DNA of 64,000 nt, from the NCBI RefSeq assembly GCF_002750975.1, contig NZ_PEJS01000001.1, positions 3,596,001 to 3,660,000 of the forward strand, in the 5' to 3' direction. This DNA comes from Stenotrophomonas indicatrix. GTDB taxonomy: Bacteria; Pseudomonadota; Gammaproteobacteria; Xanthomonadales; Xanthomonadaceae. Of this stretch, positions 32,393-40,890 are shown piece after piece. Position numbers and translations under genes: made by a program. Below the pieces are notes generated by a model. The model had not been told where the DNA came from, ran no database searches, and was given only the letters and a program-made list of their open reading frames with translations. Position 1 is the first letter of the stretch, and every line of letters begins with the position of its first letter.

Positions 32393-32810
32393 CAGAGGAT
32401 TGTATAGCTAAAAGCAAAAACTTGCTACTAAAGAGGTCATCACTTGCTACTTATGCAAAGCCAATGCACCAACAGATCCATCACAAACATGAACGCTTCC
32501 ACTCTTTTTCTGTGTCTTACGCCGACCAGCGAGCAACATCTGCTTAGGCGATGCGAACGCATTGCGAACGCATCGGTCAAGCATGGCGAACGCATTGGAT
32601 GCCAGTCGAGCAGGTGATCGAGGCGGTAGCTCGATCCATCGATGGCCTTCCGCTTTCAGCGGCACGAGTGACGTCACCGTTACGTCACTGTTACGTCACG
32701 ATCCAGAAGGGCTCGAGAACCGCTTTCCAACGGTTTCGGTTGCGCAACCTGACTTAAGGCTTGCGACGCCGACGAGCTCGCTGACCGTATCGGTTAGTGT
32801 CTCGCCACTT
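32393..32810. repeat. Right copy of the repeat region with iterated palindromes
   Basis: The 32545-32810 part matches 23320-23600 directly. TGCGAACGCAT occurs at about 32552 and 32562, and a CGAACGCAT variant at about 32587; GTGACGTCAC is followed by CGTTACGTCAC and TGTTACGTCAC in tandem (32665-32700), one more unit than the left copy. 32393-32544 is the AT-richer leader of the HATPase gene. Candidate operator array, recombination site or origin. Confidence 0.7.
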
Positions 32811-32984
32811 CAGTACCTCCCCGGCTACCCATGTGGCCGGGCGCATGGTCAGGCGTACCGGGAAGTCTGGGCGACACGCCACCGTCTCAAGAACGGATCG
32901 AGGCGTCAGCCCAAGGAGTTCTCCCACGGCGCTCGCATTTATCGCTCTGAGTTCAAATGGCACTAGGCTGCCGTTCTCGTTCAT
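32754..32984 (-). CDS. AlpA-like HTH protein (76 aa)
   Basis: 76 residues, LRAINASAVGELLGLTPRSV followed by VACRPDFPVRLTM and WVAGEVLKWRDTNRYGQRAR with a basic tail, the pattern of AlpA/Cox-like excisionase or regulator proteins that recognise tandem sites. Its 3' end lies inside the repeat region, whose left copy retains only the last codons. It may bind the iterated palindromes downstream. Confidence 0.72.
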   Translation of the reverse strand: MNENGSLVPFELRAINASAVGELLGLTPRSVLETVACRPDFPVRLTMRPATWVAGEVLKWRDTNRYGQRARRRRKP

Positions 32985-33094
32985 GACCGCGCCCTTGAAT
33001 GAGGTGGCGCCTCTCAGCCTAGCTCAGGATTTTGCCCCTGTCGCCCGCCCAAAAAATAGGACTCGAACACCCTTGTGCTGCATCGATCTTGGAG

Positions 33095-33300
33095 CCTCTG
33101 GCGTAAAGGCAAGCCCAGATTCTTCTACGCCCGGCGCACGATGCGCAATGCTGTGAAGGACGGATGCTGAGCCAGGAGGAGCGGTTCGGCCTACACAGCC
33201 TGAAGCATCGAGGAGCCACCGACACCAAGGGCGACAAGAAGGAAGCCAGTGGTCACAAGACGACGCAATGATGCACGTCTACGACCATTCATTGCCCACA
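33095..33300 (+). pseudogene. C-terminal remnant of a tyrosine recombinase
   Basis: In successive frames the plus strand gives RKGKPRFFYARRTMRNAVKD, then RFGLHSLKHRGATDTKGDKK and ASGHKTTQ; a shift of one base restores MMHVYDHS. This is the H...R/GH...Y catalytic end of a phage-type integrase, broken by at least two frameshifts/stops and lacking the N-terminus. Orientation is opposite to the intact integrase at 45157. Confidence 0.75.
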
Positions 33301-33333
33301 GTGCCTGAATCTGGTTCAGGCACCAGCTGCGGA

Positions 33334-34242
33334 TCAGGTTACGGGGAACCCGTAGAAGGAGCCAAGGGCGCCTGTCAGCAGTGACACCGCTGCTGTGACA
33401 GTGATTTTCCAAGTATCAGCAGCGGCCTTCCCCAGCATTGTGCCGAACCACTCTCGCACCCGAGGCCCAAGCTGCTTTGTCTTGGACGGTTCGTCGCCGT
33501 CCGACTTGATGGCCTCAGCCAGCGCGCCGGTCTCCTCGTCACCAATTCCCGACTGCTTAAGTACCTCGATCAACGAGGCCAGATCGCCCGCCGCAAGGCC
33601 ATAGCTCACCGTTGCCACGTTATCGTGGCCGATCTGAAAGACATTGTTGTTCCCAAAAACAGCACCATTCAGCAGGTTTGTTATCTTTTCGTTCATCTCG
33701 GGACTGATCGGCTTTGCTGCACTGTCGTCGGCAGGAAGGGTCTCTTGAACTTCCAAGCAGAACTCAAGAAGCCTGGCTCTGATCTCCACAAGGATCTGCT
33801 CGTAGGCGCCCAACGGCGGCCTCCCTACGAGGTCTTCGATGTGAAAGGTGTCAGGGAGGATTGAGCTGAAAAGCAGCCCCATTTCGACGGGGAAATGTTC
33901 TCCCACGTCTTTTCCAATCCAAGACTGGATCGCACTCACGCCCTGCCGAACACTCGACTTCGTAAAATGCTGGCGCTGTTCGGGGGTCAAATGGACTAGC
34001 GGCAGTGGTCGATTCGGCTGGCGGTACAGGCCGTTTGAAAGTGTTGCGACCAAGGTGAGATCTATCGTTCTATACCCCGGAACCTCAACGTCCTTGGGGT
34101 AGCCCGACAGCTCAAACCGGCACCAATCTGCAAGCTGCTTATTACCAAGCCGGCTGGCAAGGATCCTTGTTTTGACCAATGCATCTGCAAGGTCTGGCTG
34201 TTCCTTAGCCAGTGTGCCGACAACTTCAGCAGCAAGATTCAT
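33334..34242 (-). CDS. AbiTii-domain protein with C-terminal membrane span
   Basis: 302 residues. The N-terminal segment ALVKTRILASRLGNKQLADW, then CRFELSGYP and VPGYRTID match the AbiTii domain found in abortive-infection and other defence loci. A central VFGNNNVFQIGHDNVATVSY segment is typical of proteins with this domain. A helix WKITVTAAVSLLTGALGSFY near the C-terminus looks like a transmembrane anchor, which would suit a membrane-acting abortive-infection effector. No partner gene is adjacent on the strand. Confidence 0.75.
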   Translation of the reverse strand: MNLAAEVVGTLAKEQPDLADALVKTRILASRLGNKQLADWCRFELSGYPKDVEVPGYRTIDLTLVATLSNGLYRQPNRPLPLVHLTPEQRQHFTKSSVRQGVSAIQSWIGKDVGEHFPVEMGLLFSSILPDTFHIEDLVGRPPLGAYEQILVEIRARLLEFCLEVQETLPADDSAAKPISPEMNEKITNLLNGAVFGNNNVFQIGHDNVATVSYGLAAGDLASLIEVLKQSGIGDEETGALAEAIKSDGDEPSKTKQLGPRVREWFGTMLGKAAADTWKITVTAAVSLLTGALGSFYGFPVT

Positions 34243-34362
34243 TCAGTGCCCCCTTTGCGCGGAGCATAGCTGAATGGAAGCCCCCAAGGAGCCTTATTCC
34301 GGAGGAATTTCCGGAGATATGTGTGCTGAGGCGCCTGAACATCCGTAACTAATTGATTCCAA

Positions 34363-34426
34363 TGGCGCGCCCGACAGGAATCGAACCTGTAACCGCCGGC
34401 TTAGAAGGCCGGCGCTCAATCCAGCC
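34363..34426 (-). pseudogene. 3' fragment of tRNA-Arg(UCU), probable attachment-site scar
   Basis: On the minus strand the sequence from the D-loop (GGCTGGATTGAGC) through the anticodon arm (CCGGC-CTTCTAA-GCCGG), T arm (ACAGG-TTCGATT-CCTGT) and the 3' acceptor CGGGCGC-G-CCA is intact, but the 5' acceptor GCGCCCG and D-stem are absent. Elements that insert in tRNA 3' ends leave such fragments. The matching integrase may be the remnant at 33095. Confidence 0.75.
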
Positions 34427-34527
34427 ATCGGACGGCTGGCGAGCCCATACATGGGACGGACCCTCCAAGCCCGCTTAGTCGCGCTGCGGCTGCTGGTAGG
34501 CTACCCCTAAATGCCAAGGATCTGGCC

Positions 34528-34830
34528 ATGCGTAGACTGCGGCTCACCGCCCTGCCCTTCATCGTCGTGCTTGGGAGCTGCTCCAGGCAGCCCGACACAT
34601 GGACCGCCTTCGTCTATCCGCCCGGGAAGTCCTTGGCCGCTGAAGATGCCTCCAAGGCGATCTACGGCCACTACGAGTCCTTCGAGCAGTGCCAAGACGC
34701 CTCTATTGGCGCTCTGCGGCAATTGGCCTTCCAGCATCAATCCGACGACGTCGGGAGCTACGAATGTGGCGTCGGATGTCGGTACGAAAAGGAGTGGGAC
34801 ATGTACGTCTGCAAGGAGACCCGGAAGTAG
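34528..34830 (+). CDS. Predicted lipoprotein (100 aa)
   Basis: 100 residues starting MRRLRLTALPFIVVLGSCSR, a lipoprotein signal with lipobox LGSC (Cys 18). The mature part has four further cysteines (QCQD, YECGVGC, YVCKE), suggesting disulfides. Convergent with the phage-like gene train. Could be island or phage cargo; no family recognised. Confidence 0.65.
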   Translation: MRRLRLTALPFIVVLGSCSRQPDTWTAFVYPPGKSLAAEDASKAIYGHYESFEQCQDASIGALRQLAFQHQSDDVGSYECGVGCRYEKEWDMYVCKETRK

Positions 34831-34832
34831 GT

Positions 34833-35141
34833 CTAGTGCAGCGAGTGCTGATCTATGACTGAGTGAAACACGTCGATCTCAACCAGCCACCGGCCGTTGC
34901 TAAAACAGCTAACCAGGCCACATTGGCAGTGTCCGCCCGTCCAGGCAGGGCAGCGCCCGTCGTGCAGGTCGTAGGCCTTCCAGGGTTCGCCGATAGCGTC
35001 CTTTGCCACCTCCGCCCTGCCCTCGAAGTCCTCCGGCAGACACTGCCGCTCAGCGGCATACACCACGTAGGTCACGCCGTCCCAAGCCTCTTGGGATCTA
35101 TCTGTTTCTACGGTAGAAATTGGCGTTTGATCATCAGCCAC
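34833..35141 (-). CDS. Hypothetical protein (102 aa), end of the phage-like train
   Basis: 102 residues, acidic, with cysteines in RCPAW, GHCQCGLVSC. Its start overlaps the DUF5681 gene by 8 bp, so it is the last gene of the minus-strand operon. No family recognised. Confidence 0.6.
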   Translation of the reverse strand: MADDQTPISTVETDRSQEAWDGVTYVVYAAERQCLPEDFEGRAEVAKDAIGEPWKAYDLHDGRCPAWTGGHCQCGLVSCFSNGRWLVEIDVFHSVIDQHSLH

Positions 35142-35427
35142 GGTCGCCCTCCGGCTCGGAGTCTGGCGTCATAGCCACCAGTTGCACGGTGATGGCCTGG
35201 ACGGGCACCGAATCAGGGTCTACCCCCACCGACTGGACCGGCTTACCGTAGCCACGGTCCAGCAGTGCCTCGCTGGCCGCCTTAGCTAGAGCAGGGTTGT
35301 CGCCCCGCATGATGGCTACCAGCTTCTCAATGGCCTCCTGGCCGTACTCCCGCGCCAACTGACGCACCTCAAAGTCCACCTTGGGCCGGCCGCTCGGGTT
35401 GCCCGATTGTCCTGGCTTGAATGCCAT
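35134..35427 (-). CDS. DUF5681-domain phage protein
   Basis: 97 residues from ATG 35427. The N-terminus MAFKPGQSGNPSGRPK is the DUF5681 signature; the rest is a short helical domain (AKAASEALLDRGYGKPVQSV). DUF5681 proteins are common in phages and integrative elements, often next to packaging genes, without known function. A truncated copy is at 23580. Overlaps the following gene by 8 bp. Confidence 0.8.
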   Translation of the reverse strand: MAFKPGQSGNPSGRPKVDFEVRQLAREYGQEAIEKLVAIMRGDNPALAKAASEALLDRGYGKPVQSVGVDPDSVPVQAITVQLVAMTPDSEPEGDRG

Positions 35428-35432
35428 AGCTG

Positions 35433-35648
35433 TCACCTATTGTTTTCAGTTGTTACCAATGTGAGCCCATGCCTACGGAAGGCCTTGTTCGCAACATCCA
35501 AGCCGACCTCCTCGACATGTCGCTGGAGGAAGCTCGCGGCCATCTCGGTGATGTCCAGCCCGCCCAGGTAGACACGTTGTCCCGCATTGGCTCGGAGCAT
35601 CACTGCAGCGATGCCCTTCAAGGCTGCTGGGGATATAGACGACGACAT
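35433..35648 (-). CDS. Small phage-like protein (71 aa)
   Basis: 71 residues from ATG 35648 (GAGGTAG precedes it). Helical: SISPAALKGIAAVMLRANAG and MAASFLQRHVEEVGL. A decayed copy lies at 23653. Only 5 bp separate it from the DUF5681 gene. Unknown function. Confidence 0.68.
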   Translation of the reverse strand: MSSSISPAALKGIAAVMLRANAGQRVYLGGLDITEMAASFLQRHVEEVGLDVANKAFRRHGLTLVTTENNR

Positions 35649-35674
35649 AGCTACCTCCTCGGTTCTGCCACCCA

Positions 35675-36358
35675 TCAGTTCTGGTTGAGGCCGCGTCGAT
35701 TGATCTTTTCCAGGAACGAGCCCCGAGCGCCGCCGTTGTCCATACCGCTGCTTGGACGGAAACTGCCCACCTGCATTGCTCGGTTGGCGCCTGCGCTGCC
35801 ACCACTGCCAGTTCCGCCACCTGCTGCACTGCCCCCCGGCGAGTAGTTGCCGAAGTTAAGGTTCGACCCCTGCCCTTGCTGGATGCTCTGGCCCCAAGTG
35901 CTGGCCGGTGCCCAGTTGCCAGGGATGCTCGCCATCCCATTGCCAAACTGGGAGTTGCCGAAGTTGTTAACCGATCCCTGCCCCTGCAGGTAGCCATTCC
36001 ATGTGCCACCCGGAGACTGACTTGGGAAGCCAAGGTTAGAGGCCACTTGAGGCGCCGGCGCGGCGGCCGGGCTCGTCCCGAAGGTAGGCCTGGTGTAGCC
36101 AGGGATCGGAACCGCCTCCATTTGAGGAAATTCAGGGTCCGGGCCATAGCGGTCCACGAGTTTGTTAATTCCACGCCCAGCGAGCTGACCGGCCAGGGGC
36201 CCTGCAAAAGCAGTGATCAGCCACCTTGCCGCCGTGCCAATCGCACCAGCCTGTACGTTTCGGTAGTGGCCAGTCACTGGGTTGTAGTTGTTGCTGCCAG
36301 CCAGAATGCGTTCACCGGCTCTGCCAGCTGCACGCCCCAAGAATGAACGTTGTGCCAT
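35675..36358 (-). CDS. Putative third ejection/internal virion protein (227 aa)
   Basis: 227 residues. N-terminal helices include TAARWLITAFAGPLAGQLAG; the rest is Gly/Asn/Ser/Gln-rich and low in complexity (QGSVNNFGNSQFGNGMAS, GGSAAGGGTGSGGSAG). In podoviruses a small glycine-rich protein of this kind accompanies two large ejection proteins. It directly follows the 792-residue gene in the minus-strand train. The identification is by context and composition only. Confidence 0.5.
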   Translation of the reverse strand: MAQRSFLGRAAGRAGERILAGSNNYNPVTGHYRNVQAGAIGTAARWLITAFAGPLAGQLAGRGINKLVDRYGPDPEFPQMEAVPIPGYTRPTFGTSPAAAPAPQVASNLGFPSQSPGGTWNGYLQGQGSVNNFGNSQFGNGMASIPGNWAPASTWGQSIQQGQGSNLNFGNYSPGGSAAGGGTGSGGSAGANRAMQVGSFRPSSGMDNGGARGSFLEKINRRGLNQN

Positions 36359-36458
36359 TTGTACCTCCAGGGCATATCGGTGCCCAATTTGTTTGGCTTC
36401 AGGATCGAAGGGACAACGCGGGTGTATGCTCCGCTGGTCCCTGATTGGATGAACTGCG

Positions 36459-36638
36459 ATGGACGCTTGGCAGAAGACTTCCTATCCCCTCCCCAAACCT
36501 TGGGAGGAGAAGCACCTTGCCGATGACCGGAAGCGCGGCCGCTATGGCCTGGTGTTCTGCGCCCTACTCGTCGCGGTCCCCGTCTTGCTTATTGGCTTAG
36601 CAGTTCTCGGATTTATGGGCTTCGCCGTCGCTTCGTAG
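36459..36638 (+). CDS. Small single-span membrane protein (59 aa)
   Basis: ATG 36459 to TAG 36638 encodes MDAWQKTSYPLPKPWEEKH, a basic linker RKRGRYG, then the hydrophobic span LVFCALLVAVPVLLIGLAVL and FMGFAVAS. It is on the plus strand and its 3' end overlaps the 3' end of the large ejection gene by 26 bp. A short one-span protein in a phage-like element could be a holin, anti-holin or membrane toxin; evidence for expression is limited to the open frame and its composition. Confidence 0.5.
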   Translation: MDAWQKTSYPLPKPWEEKHLADDRKRGRYGLVFCALLVAVPVLLIGLAVLGFMGFAVAS

Positions 36639-38991
36639 CTTCGAGCTGTTCCGCAAACTCCGCTACGTCGTCGTTTCCTTCCGACTCGGCAATACGACGC
36701 AGCGTTTGAGCCTGAGAGATCAGCTCCCCGACCGGCTTCTCTCCGTTCTGGGCCACCCAGCGCACAAATCCCGGGCTGGTCATCAAGCGACCGAGGCCGT
36801 TGAAGGCTGCGGCCAGCGAGGCGGAACTGGTGACAATCCCCGCCGCGAGCAGCGGACTCCCTGCCGCTAGTGCACTCGCTGCACTACTCGCTGTACCTGC
36901 CGACTGCGTGATGAGCGAAATCAGCCGCCCCGAGCCAGACGGGTTGCGGAACACCGCGCTCCCCTGCCGGATTCTGTCAGTCATGCGAGCGATCTTGTCC
37001 ATATCCTGACGGAAGCCCATCCCATGGCGGTCAAACAACACCCGCTTAGCCTCCGGGCTCATGTTCGCCCAATTGGTCAGAAACGTTTCCATGCTGAAGA
37101 CGTCGCTATCGGCGTTCTGCTGGCTGCCAGTTGCCCGGCCCATTCGGCGAATGAAGGAAGCTGACATCTCTCGCTGCGCATCTTTCGGAAGGGACTGCAT
37201 CACTGCATGTAGCGTCGTGGCCCCTTCCTTCGTGTTGCCAAACGCGGCCTTGTAGACGGCCTCCGGACCGCCACTCTTGTCCACTACATGGGCGATGGAG
37301 TCGATACGGTTGCTTCTGGCCGCGTAGTAGGCATTTGCCCGCTTCCAGGCCTGCTGCGCCTCCGGAGTCGTAGCGGCCGCCTCCATATCCCGCGTGAGCG
37401 CTCCGTAGAGCGCCTTCCACTTGTCCCGTGGCACACTATCCGCCAAGGAGTAGTTGTCTAATTCCTTGCCCACAAGCGTCCGCAGCTTGGTCAACGCCAC
37501 GTACGGAATCTGGTTGTCCGCCATCCCTGCGATTGCCGTCTTGACCTGCTCGTCAATCTGCCGAGGACTCGCAACCGGTTGCGAGGCACGCATCCCCAAT
37601 GTCTGGAGACGCATGTTCTCCGCCCGAGCCTTCTCAGCTTGCGCGTTGAGTTGCTGCCTAAGCGTGTCAGCCTGTTGGCGGACATCCGGGCGCTGCAGGG
37701 CGGCCTCCGCACCCCCTATGTCCTTCGCTAACGCAGACTCAATGCCTTGGATTCGCGCATTCTGGAAGAGCTTGGCAACATTTGGCGCCCCCTCAATGGA
37801 AGCATTGAGATCAGACAGTGCCTGCTTGGTGTTCTCGACCTGAACCCGCGTACCCGGCGCAACTTGCTGGGATACCCGGTCATATAGCTCATCAGCCTTC
37901 TTCGCTGTCTTTGGAACGAACGCCACCGGACTCTTGCCCTCAACACCCTCCAGGACAGCTCTACCGGCCTGTTCGGGACTCATAGGCCGACCGCGCGGGG
38001 AAAGCTGTTCCGCATAGCGCTCAATGGCCTGGCCAGTAGCGCTGGACTGCTTGGCCCCCAGCCGTGCAATCGGGCCAGCGCCACCAGGCACATTACCAAG
38101 CATCGTCTCCATAGCCTGGGAGAGCCGGCCGCCAGTCGCTTGGCCAACACTCGGTGTGGTCCCTGCAGCGGCAAAATCGGTGATTGCTCGGTCGATGTCT
38201 TGGGCAGTCACTCGTTCACCCGCAGCGTTACGCCCTCTGAGAGCTCCCCGCGTCACGTCTGCAACCGTCTGCGGGACGAACCCGCTACGCATACCGGGAA
38301 GTGCCGAGATGGTGCCCGGCGCGAAGCCGCCAACAACGCCTGCCGCGATTTGGGCGGCGGTCCCGCCACCAGCCTCTCGGACGGCGGAACTAGCCCCAGT
38401 GCCCGATACGGTGGCTGCAGTCTGTAGGACCGGGTTGGCAGCGAAGAACTCGCCAGCAGCCTGCGTGAGGCCGCGACCGCCACTCGCGGCGGTGCCCGCT
38501 CCCAGCGTCAAAGCAGTGCCCGTCAAACCTTCGCCGATGTCAGAGACGATCCGCTGAGCCTTGGTCTGGGGCCGCTGCATCCCTAGGTCATCCGCAATCT
38601 GTTCGCCGATCTGACGGTAGGATGCCGTAGGAACAAAGCCATCACGACCGGCTGCAATGTCTCCTTCAGTCGGCACATGGAACTGTCGCCGAATCGGATC
38701 TACGACGTAGTGATTGAACGCATCGCCGCCAATGGCACCCAGCAGCCCACCGACACCCTGCAGTACCTGCCGCCCTCCGTATTGGCCCAGCGACCGACCG
38801 ACTGCAGTGCCCGGCTGGTCAGCAGTACTCTCCCAACTGGAGGTCACATCGCTGAAGTCGGGTCTCTCCGCCTGCACTGTTGGGAGCGTCACAATGTCAT
38901 CGGGTTGGTCAAACTGGTCGAAGGCGTTCTGACCAGAGCTAGTCAGATCTTGCGCCGGGCCATCGAACTGATCGAATGGATTGTTCGCCAT
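36613..38991 (-). CDS. Large ejection/DNA-transfer-type virion protein (792 aa)
   Basis: 792 residues. The N-terminus repeats a short motif (NPFDQFDGP, NAFDQFDQPDD) seen in structural phage proteins; the middle is helical with coiled-coil character (RQQLNAQAEKARAENMRLQT); a hydrophobic Ala/Ser-rich segment (SSAASALAAGSPLLAAGI) lies near the C-terminus. This matches the general make-up of podovirus DNA-ejection proteins that form a trans-envelope channel. It is 3 bp from the transglycosylase gene upstream. A short remnant of a second copy is at 23958. Confidence 0.6.
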   Translation of the reverse strand: MANNPFDQFDGPAQDLTSSGQNAFDQFDQPDDIVTLPTVQAERPDFSDVTSSWESTADQPGTAVGRSLGQYGGRQVLQGVGGLLGAIGGDAFNHYVVDPIRRQFHVPTEGDIAAGRDGFVPTASYRQIGEQIADDLGMQRPQTKAQRIVSDIGEGLTGTALTLGAGTAASGGRGLTQAAGEFFAANPVLQTAATVSGTGASSAVREAGGGTAAQIAAGVVGGFAPGTISALPGMRSGFVPQTVADVTRGALRGRNAAGERVTAQDIDRAITDFAAAGTTPSVGQATGGRLSQAMETMLGNVPGGAGPIARLGAKQSSATGQAIERYAEQLSPRGRPMSPEQAGRAVLEGVEGKSPVAFVPKTAKKADELYDRVSQQVAPGTRVQVENTKQALSDLNASIEGAPNVAKLFQNARIQGIESALAKDIGGAEAALQRPDVRQQADTLRQQLNAQAEKARAENMRLQTLGMRASQPVASPRQIDEQVKTAIAGMADNQIPYVALTKLRTLVGKELDNYSLADSVPRDKWKALYGALTRDMEAAATTPEAQQAWKRANAYYAARSNRIDSIAHVVDKSGGPEAVYKAAFGNTKEGATTLHAVMQSLPKDAQREMSASFIRRMGRATGSQQNADSDVFSMETFLTNWANMSPEAKRVLFDRHGMGFRQDMDKIARMTDRIRQGSAVFRNPSGSGRLISLITQSAGTASSAASALAAGSPLLAAGIVTSSASLAAAFNGLGRLMTSPGFVRWVAQNGEKPVGELISQAQTLRRIAESEGNDDVAEFAEQLEATKRRRSP

Positions 38992-38994
38992 TGG

Positions 38995-40686
38995 TTACCT
39001 CAGGTAGTCATCAGCGCTGACGCCATACTTTTGCTCGAAGGCCGCGCGCATGTTCGGGTTCTTTCGGAGGAAGTCCACCGCTGCCGGGGGCACTTGGCCT
39101 GCCTTGCGAGACGACGAGCCCCTGCCCACGATCCGCTCTGGCGAGTAGTTGTATTCCTTTGCCAAATCGGAGTACTGCTCCCGGTAGCCGTCGATCTGCT
39201 GCTGTGCCTGATCCCGCAACCCCTTCGCGGAGCTAACGAAACCGGTTCGCTGCTCGGGATTCAGTCGCTCACCGTTGACGGCTTTGTTGTAAGCATTTCG
39301 GATCTGATCCGGTACGCCTGCGGCGTTCTGTGCCGTGGCGAACTCACCCTCCCGAACCACAGACGCGGGATCAAGCATGCGCATGTAAGAAAAGATCAGC
39401 GCCAGATCATTCTGTGCAGAGGGGCTCTTTGCCGCCTGTGCAATTTGGCCGTAAGAGTTAACGACTGTCTGAGCACCCTTGATCTGCGTCGTGTACTCCT
39501 TCCGCAGGTCTTGCTCTGCTTTTGCCATATCACCTGGAGCTGGATTGTTCTTCCGATCTGCCGGGCCACCAGGGATGGCCTCAAGCTGTCGACCGTCCAC
39601 AGTGAAGCGATATCCAGCTGGCGGCTGGCGCTCTGTCTGGCTAGACGAACGTTCGGCCCGGAAACCAATGTCCGGCCCTGCCACCTTTCCCTGACCAGCC
39701 CGGGCCAGAACCTTCGGGATATACGCCCGAGTCTCGGCGGGGGCATTGGCCAATACAGCATCTACATCGCCGCCGTGCTTCTGCATGGCGCGATCCACGT
39801 TGCCAGGGCCCCAGTTGTAGGCAGCCAACGCCAAACGGGGATCTCCGTACTGGCGATGCATCGCACCGAGGAAATCCTTGCCCACGCGCTCCATCTCGGC
39901 GGGTGACTGATCGCGGGCAGGCGCCACGCCATAGCCCGGATCGCGGAGAGTACCGGGCATGGTCTGCATGGTGCCCATGGCACCCTTGCTGGACACAGCA
40001 GCAGGATTACCGCCCGACTCGACCTGCATCACAGCCTGCTCCAAGTTGGGCAGAACGTCAGCTCCCAGCGTTCCAGGCGAAGCTTGCGAATCCTGCCAGA
40101 ACTCTGGTGAGAGCATCCCAGCCTTTGGCATCTGCTTGTCCATGAAGTTCGGGGACAGCATGCCTTGGCTGATCACATTGCCATTGAGATCGCGCATCTC
40201 CTGAGTAGCGATATTGCGCAATACCGTGAGATAGCCAGGCTCCTTCGTGCTCGGATTCCTATAGGGGATCTCCATGGGGTCCCACTTCGGCGCTGGCTGA
40301 GCCTTCTGACGAAACTCCAACGCGCCAACAGGATCAACATTCGCCCAGCGACTCCATGAGTCCTCATTGAGTGATCTGTCGGGATTGAGCACCCCTTGCT
40401 GTGCCGCCTCGATTGCCGCGTTGCGCTCCATACCCTGACGGGTGCGGCCGAGGATCTCCTCCTTGTAGCGAGAGTTCTCCGCAGCGGTGACACCTTGGTT
40501 TGCAGCCAGCAGCCCTCCCTCAATGCCATTTGCCAGGGCAGCACCGAAGTTGCCTCCTGCCGGGCGAAGCATGGCAAGACCAGCCGACAACAGGCCTTGC
40601 CTCGCGATTGCGCCCTGGTCCTGCTCAGTCATGTTTTGCCATCTCGGCGTGATTCTGCCGAAGAAGTTCTTGATGTGAGGATTCAT
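38995..40686 (-). CDS. Ejection protein with lytic transglycosylase (SLT) domain
   Basis: 563 residues from ATG 40686, chosen because AGGAA precedes it; the frame opens 18 nt earlier at a TTG. The SLT domain spans about residues 215-320: AVMQVESGGNPAAVSSKGAM with catalytic Glu near 223, GTMQTMPGTL and PRLALAAYNWGPGNVDRAM. Flanking helical regions are long. Podovirus ejection proteins carry such a domain to open peptidoglycan during DNA entry. Adjacent to the 792- and 227-residue genes, completing an ejection-like trio. Confidence 0.78.
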   Translation of the reverse strand: MNPHIKNFFGRITPRWQNMTEQDQGAIARQGLLSAGLAMLRPAGGNFGAALANGIEGGLLAANQGVTAAENSRYKEEILGRTRQGMERNAAIEAAQQGVLNPDRSLNEDSWSRWANVDPVGALEFRQKAQPAPKWDPMEIPYRNPSTKEPGYLTVLRNIATQEMRDLNGNVISQGMLSPNFMDKQMPKAGMLSPEFWQDSQASPGTLGADVLPNLEQAVMQVESGGNPAAVSSKGAMGTMQTMPGTLRDPGYGVAPARDQSPAEMERVGKDFLGAMHRQYGDPRLALAAYNWGPGNVDRAMQKHGGDVDAVLANAPAETRAYIPKVLARAGQGKVAGPDIGFRAERSSSQTERQPPAGYRFTVDGRQLEAIPGGPADRKNNPAPGDMAKAEQDLRKEYTTQIKGAQTVVNSYGQIAQAAKSPSAQNDLALIFSYMRMLDPASVVREGEFATAQNAAGVPDQIRNAYNKAVNGERLNPEQRTGFVSSAKGLRDQAQQQIDGYREQYSDLAKEYNYSPERIVGRGSSSRKAGQVPPAAVDFLRKNPNMRAAFEQKYGVSADDYLR

Positions 40687-40890
40687 GTATTTCCTGCGAT
40701 TCAAGGCGTCTCATACGCCGGGAAGGGATAGGCGGCGCCACCTTCCGATGGCGCCGCCAAGGAGCCCGCCCTTGGGTAGTAGAGCCCCTATTACTTAAGG
40801 CGTTTGGCGGGTGTAAATCGCTCCCGCATCGAGTGGCCTGCCTGTCCGCATAATGTCCGCATCCAGGTAGGACAAGGCGTGGCTTGCATG

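Noticed and set aside
34363..34438. Functional tRNA-Arg(UCU)
   Set aside because: The 5' acceptor strand and D-stem do not pair with the intact 3' half; only the last 64 nt are tRNA-like.
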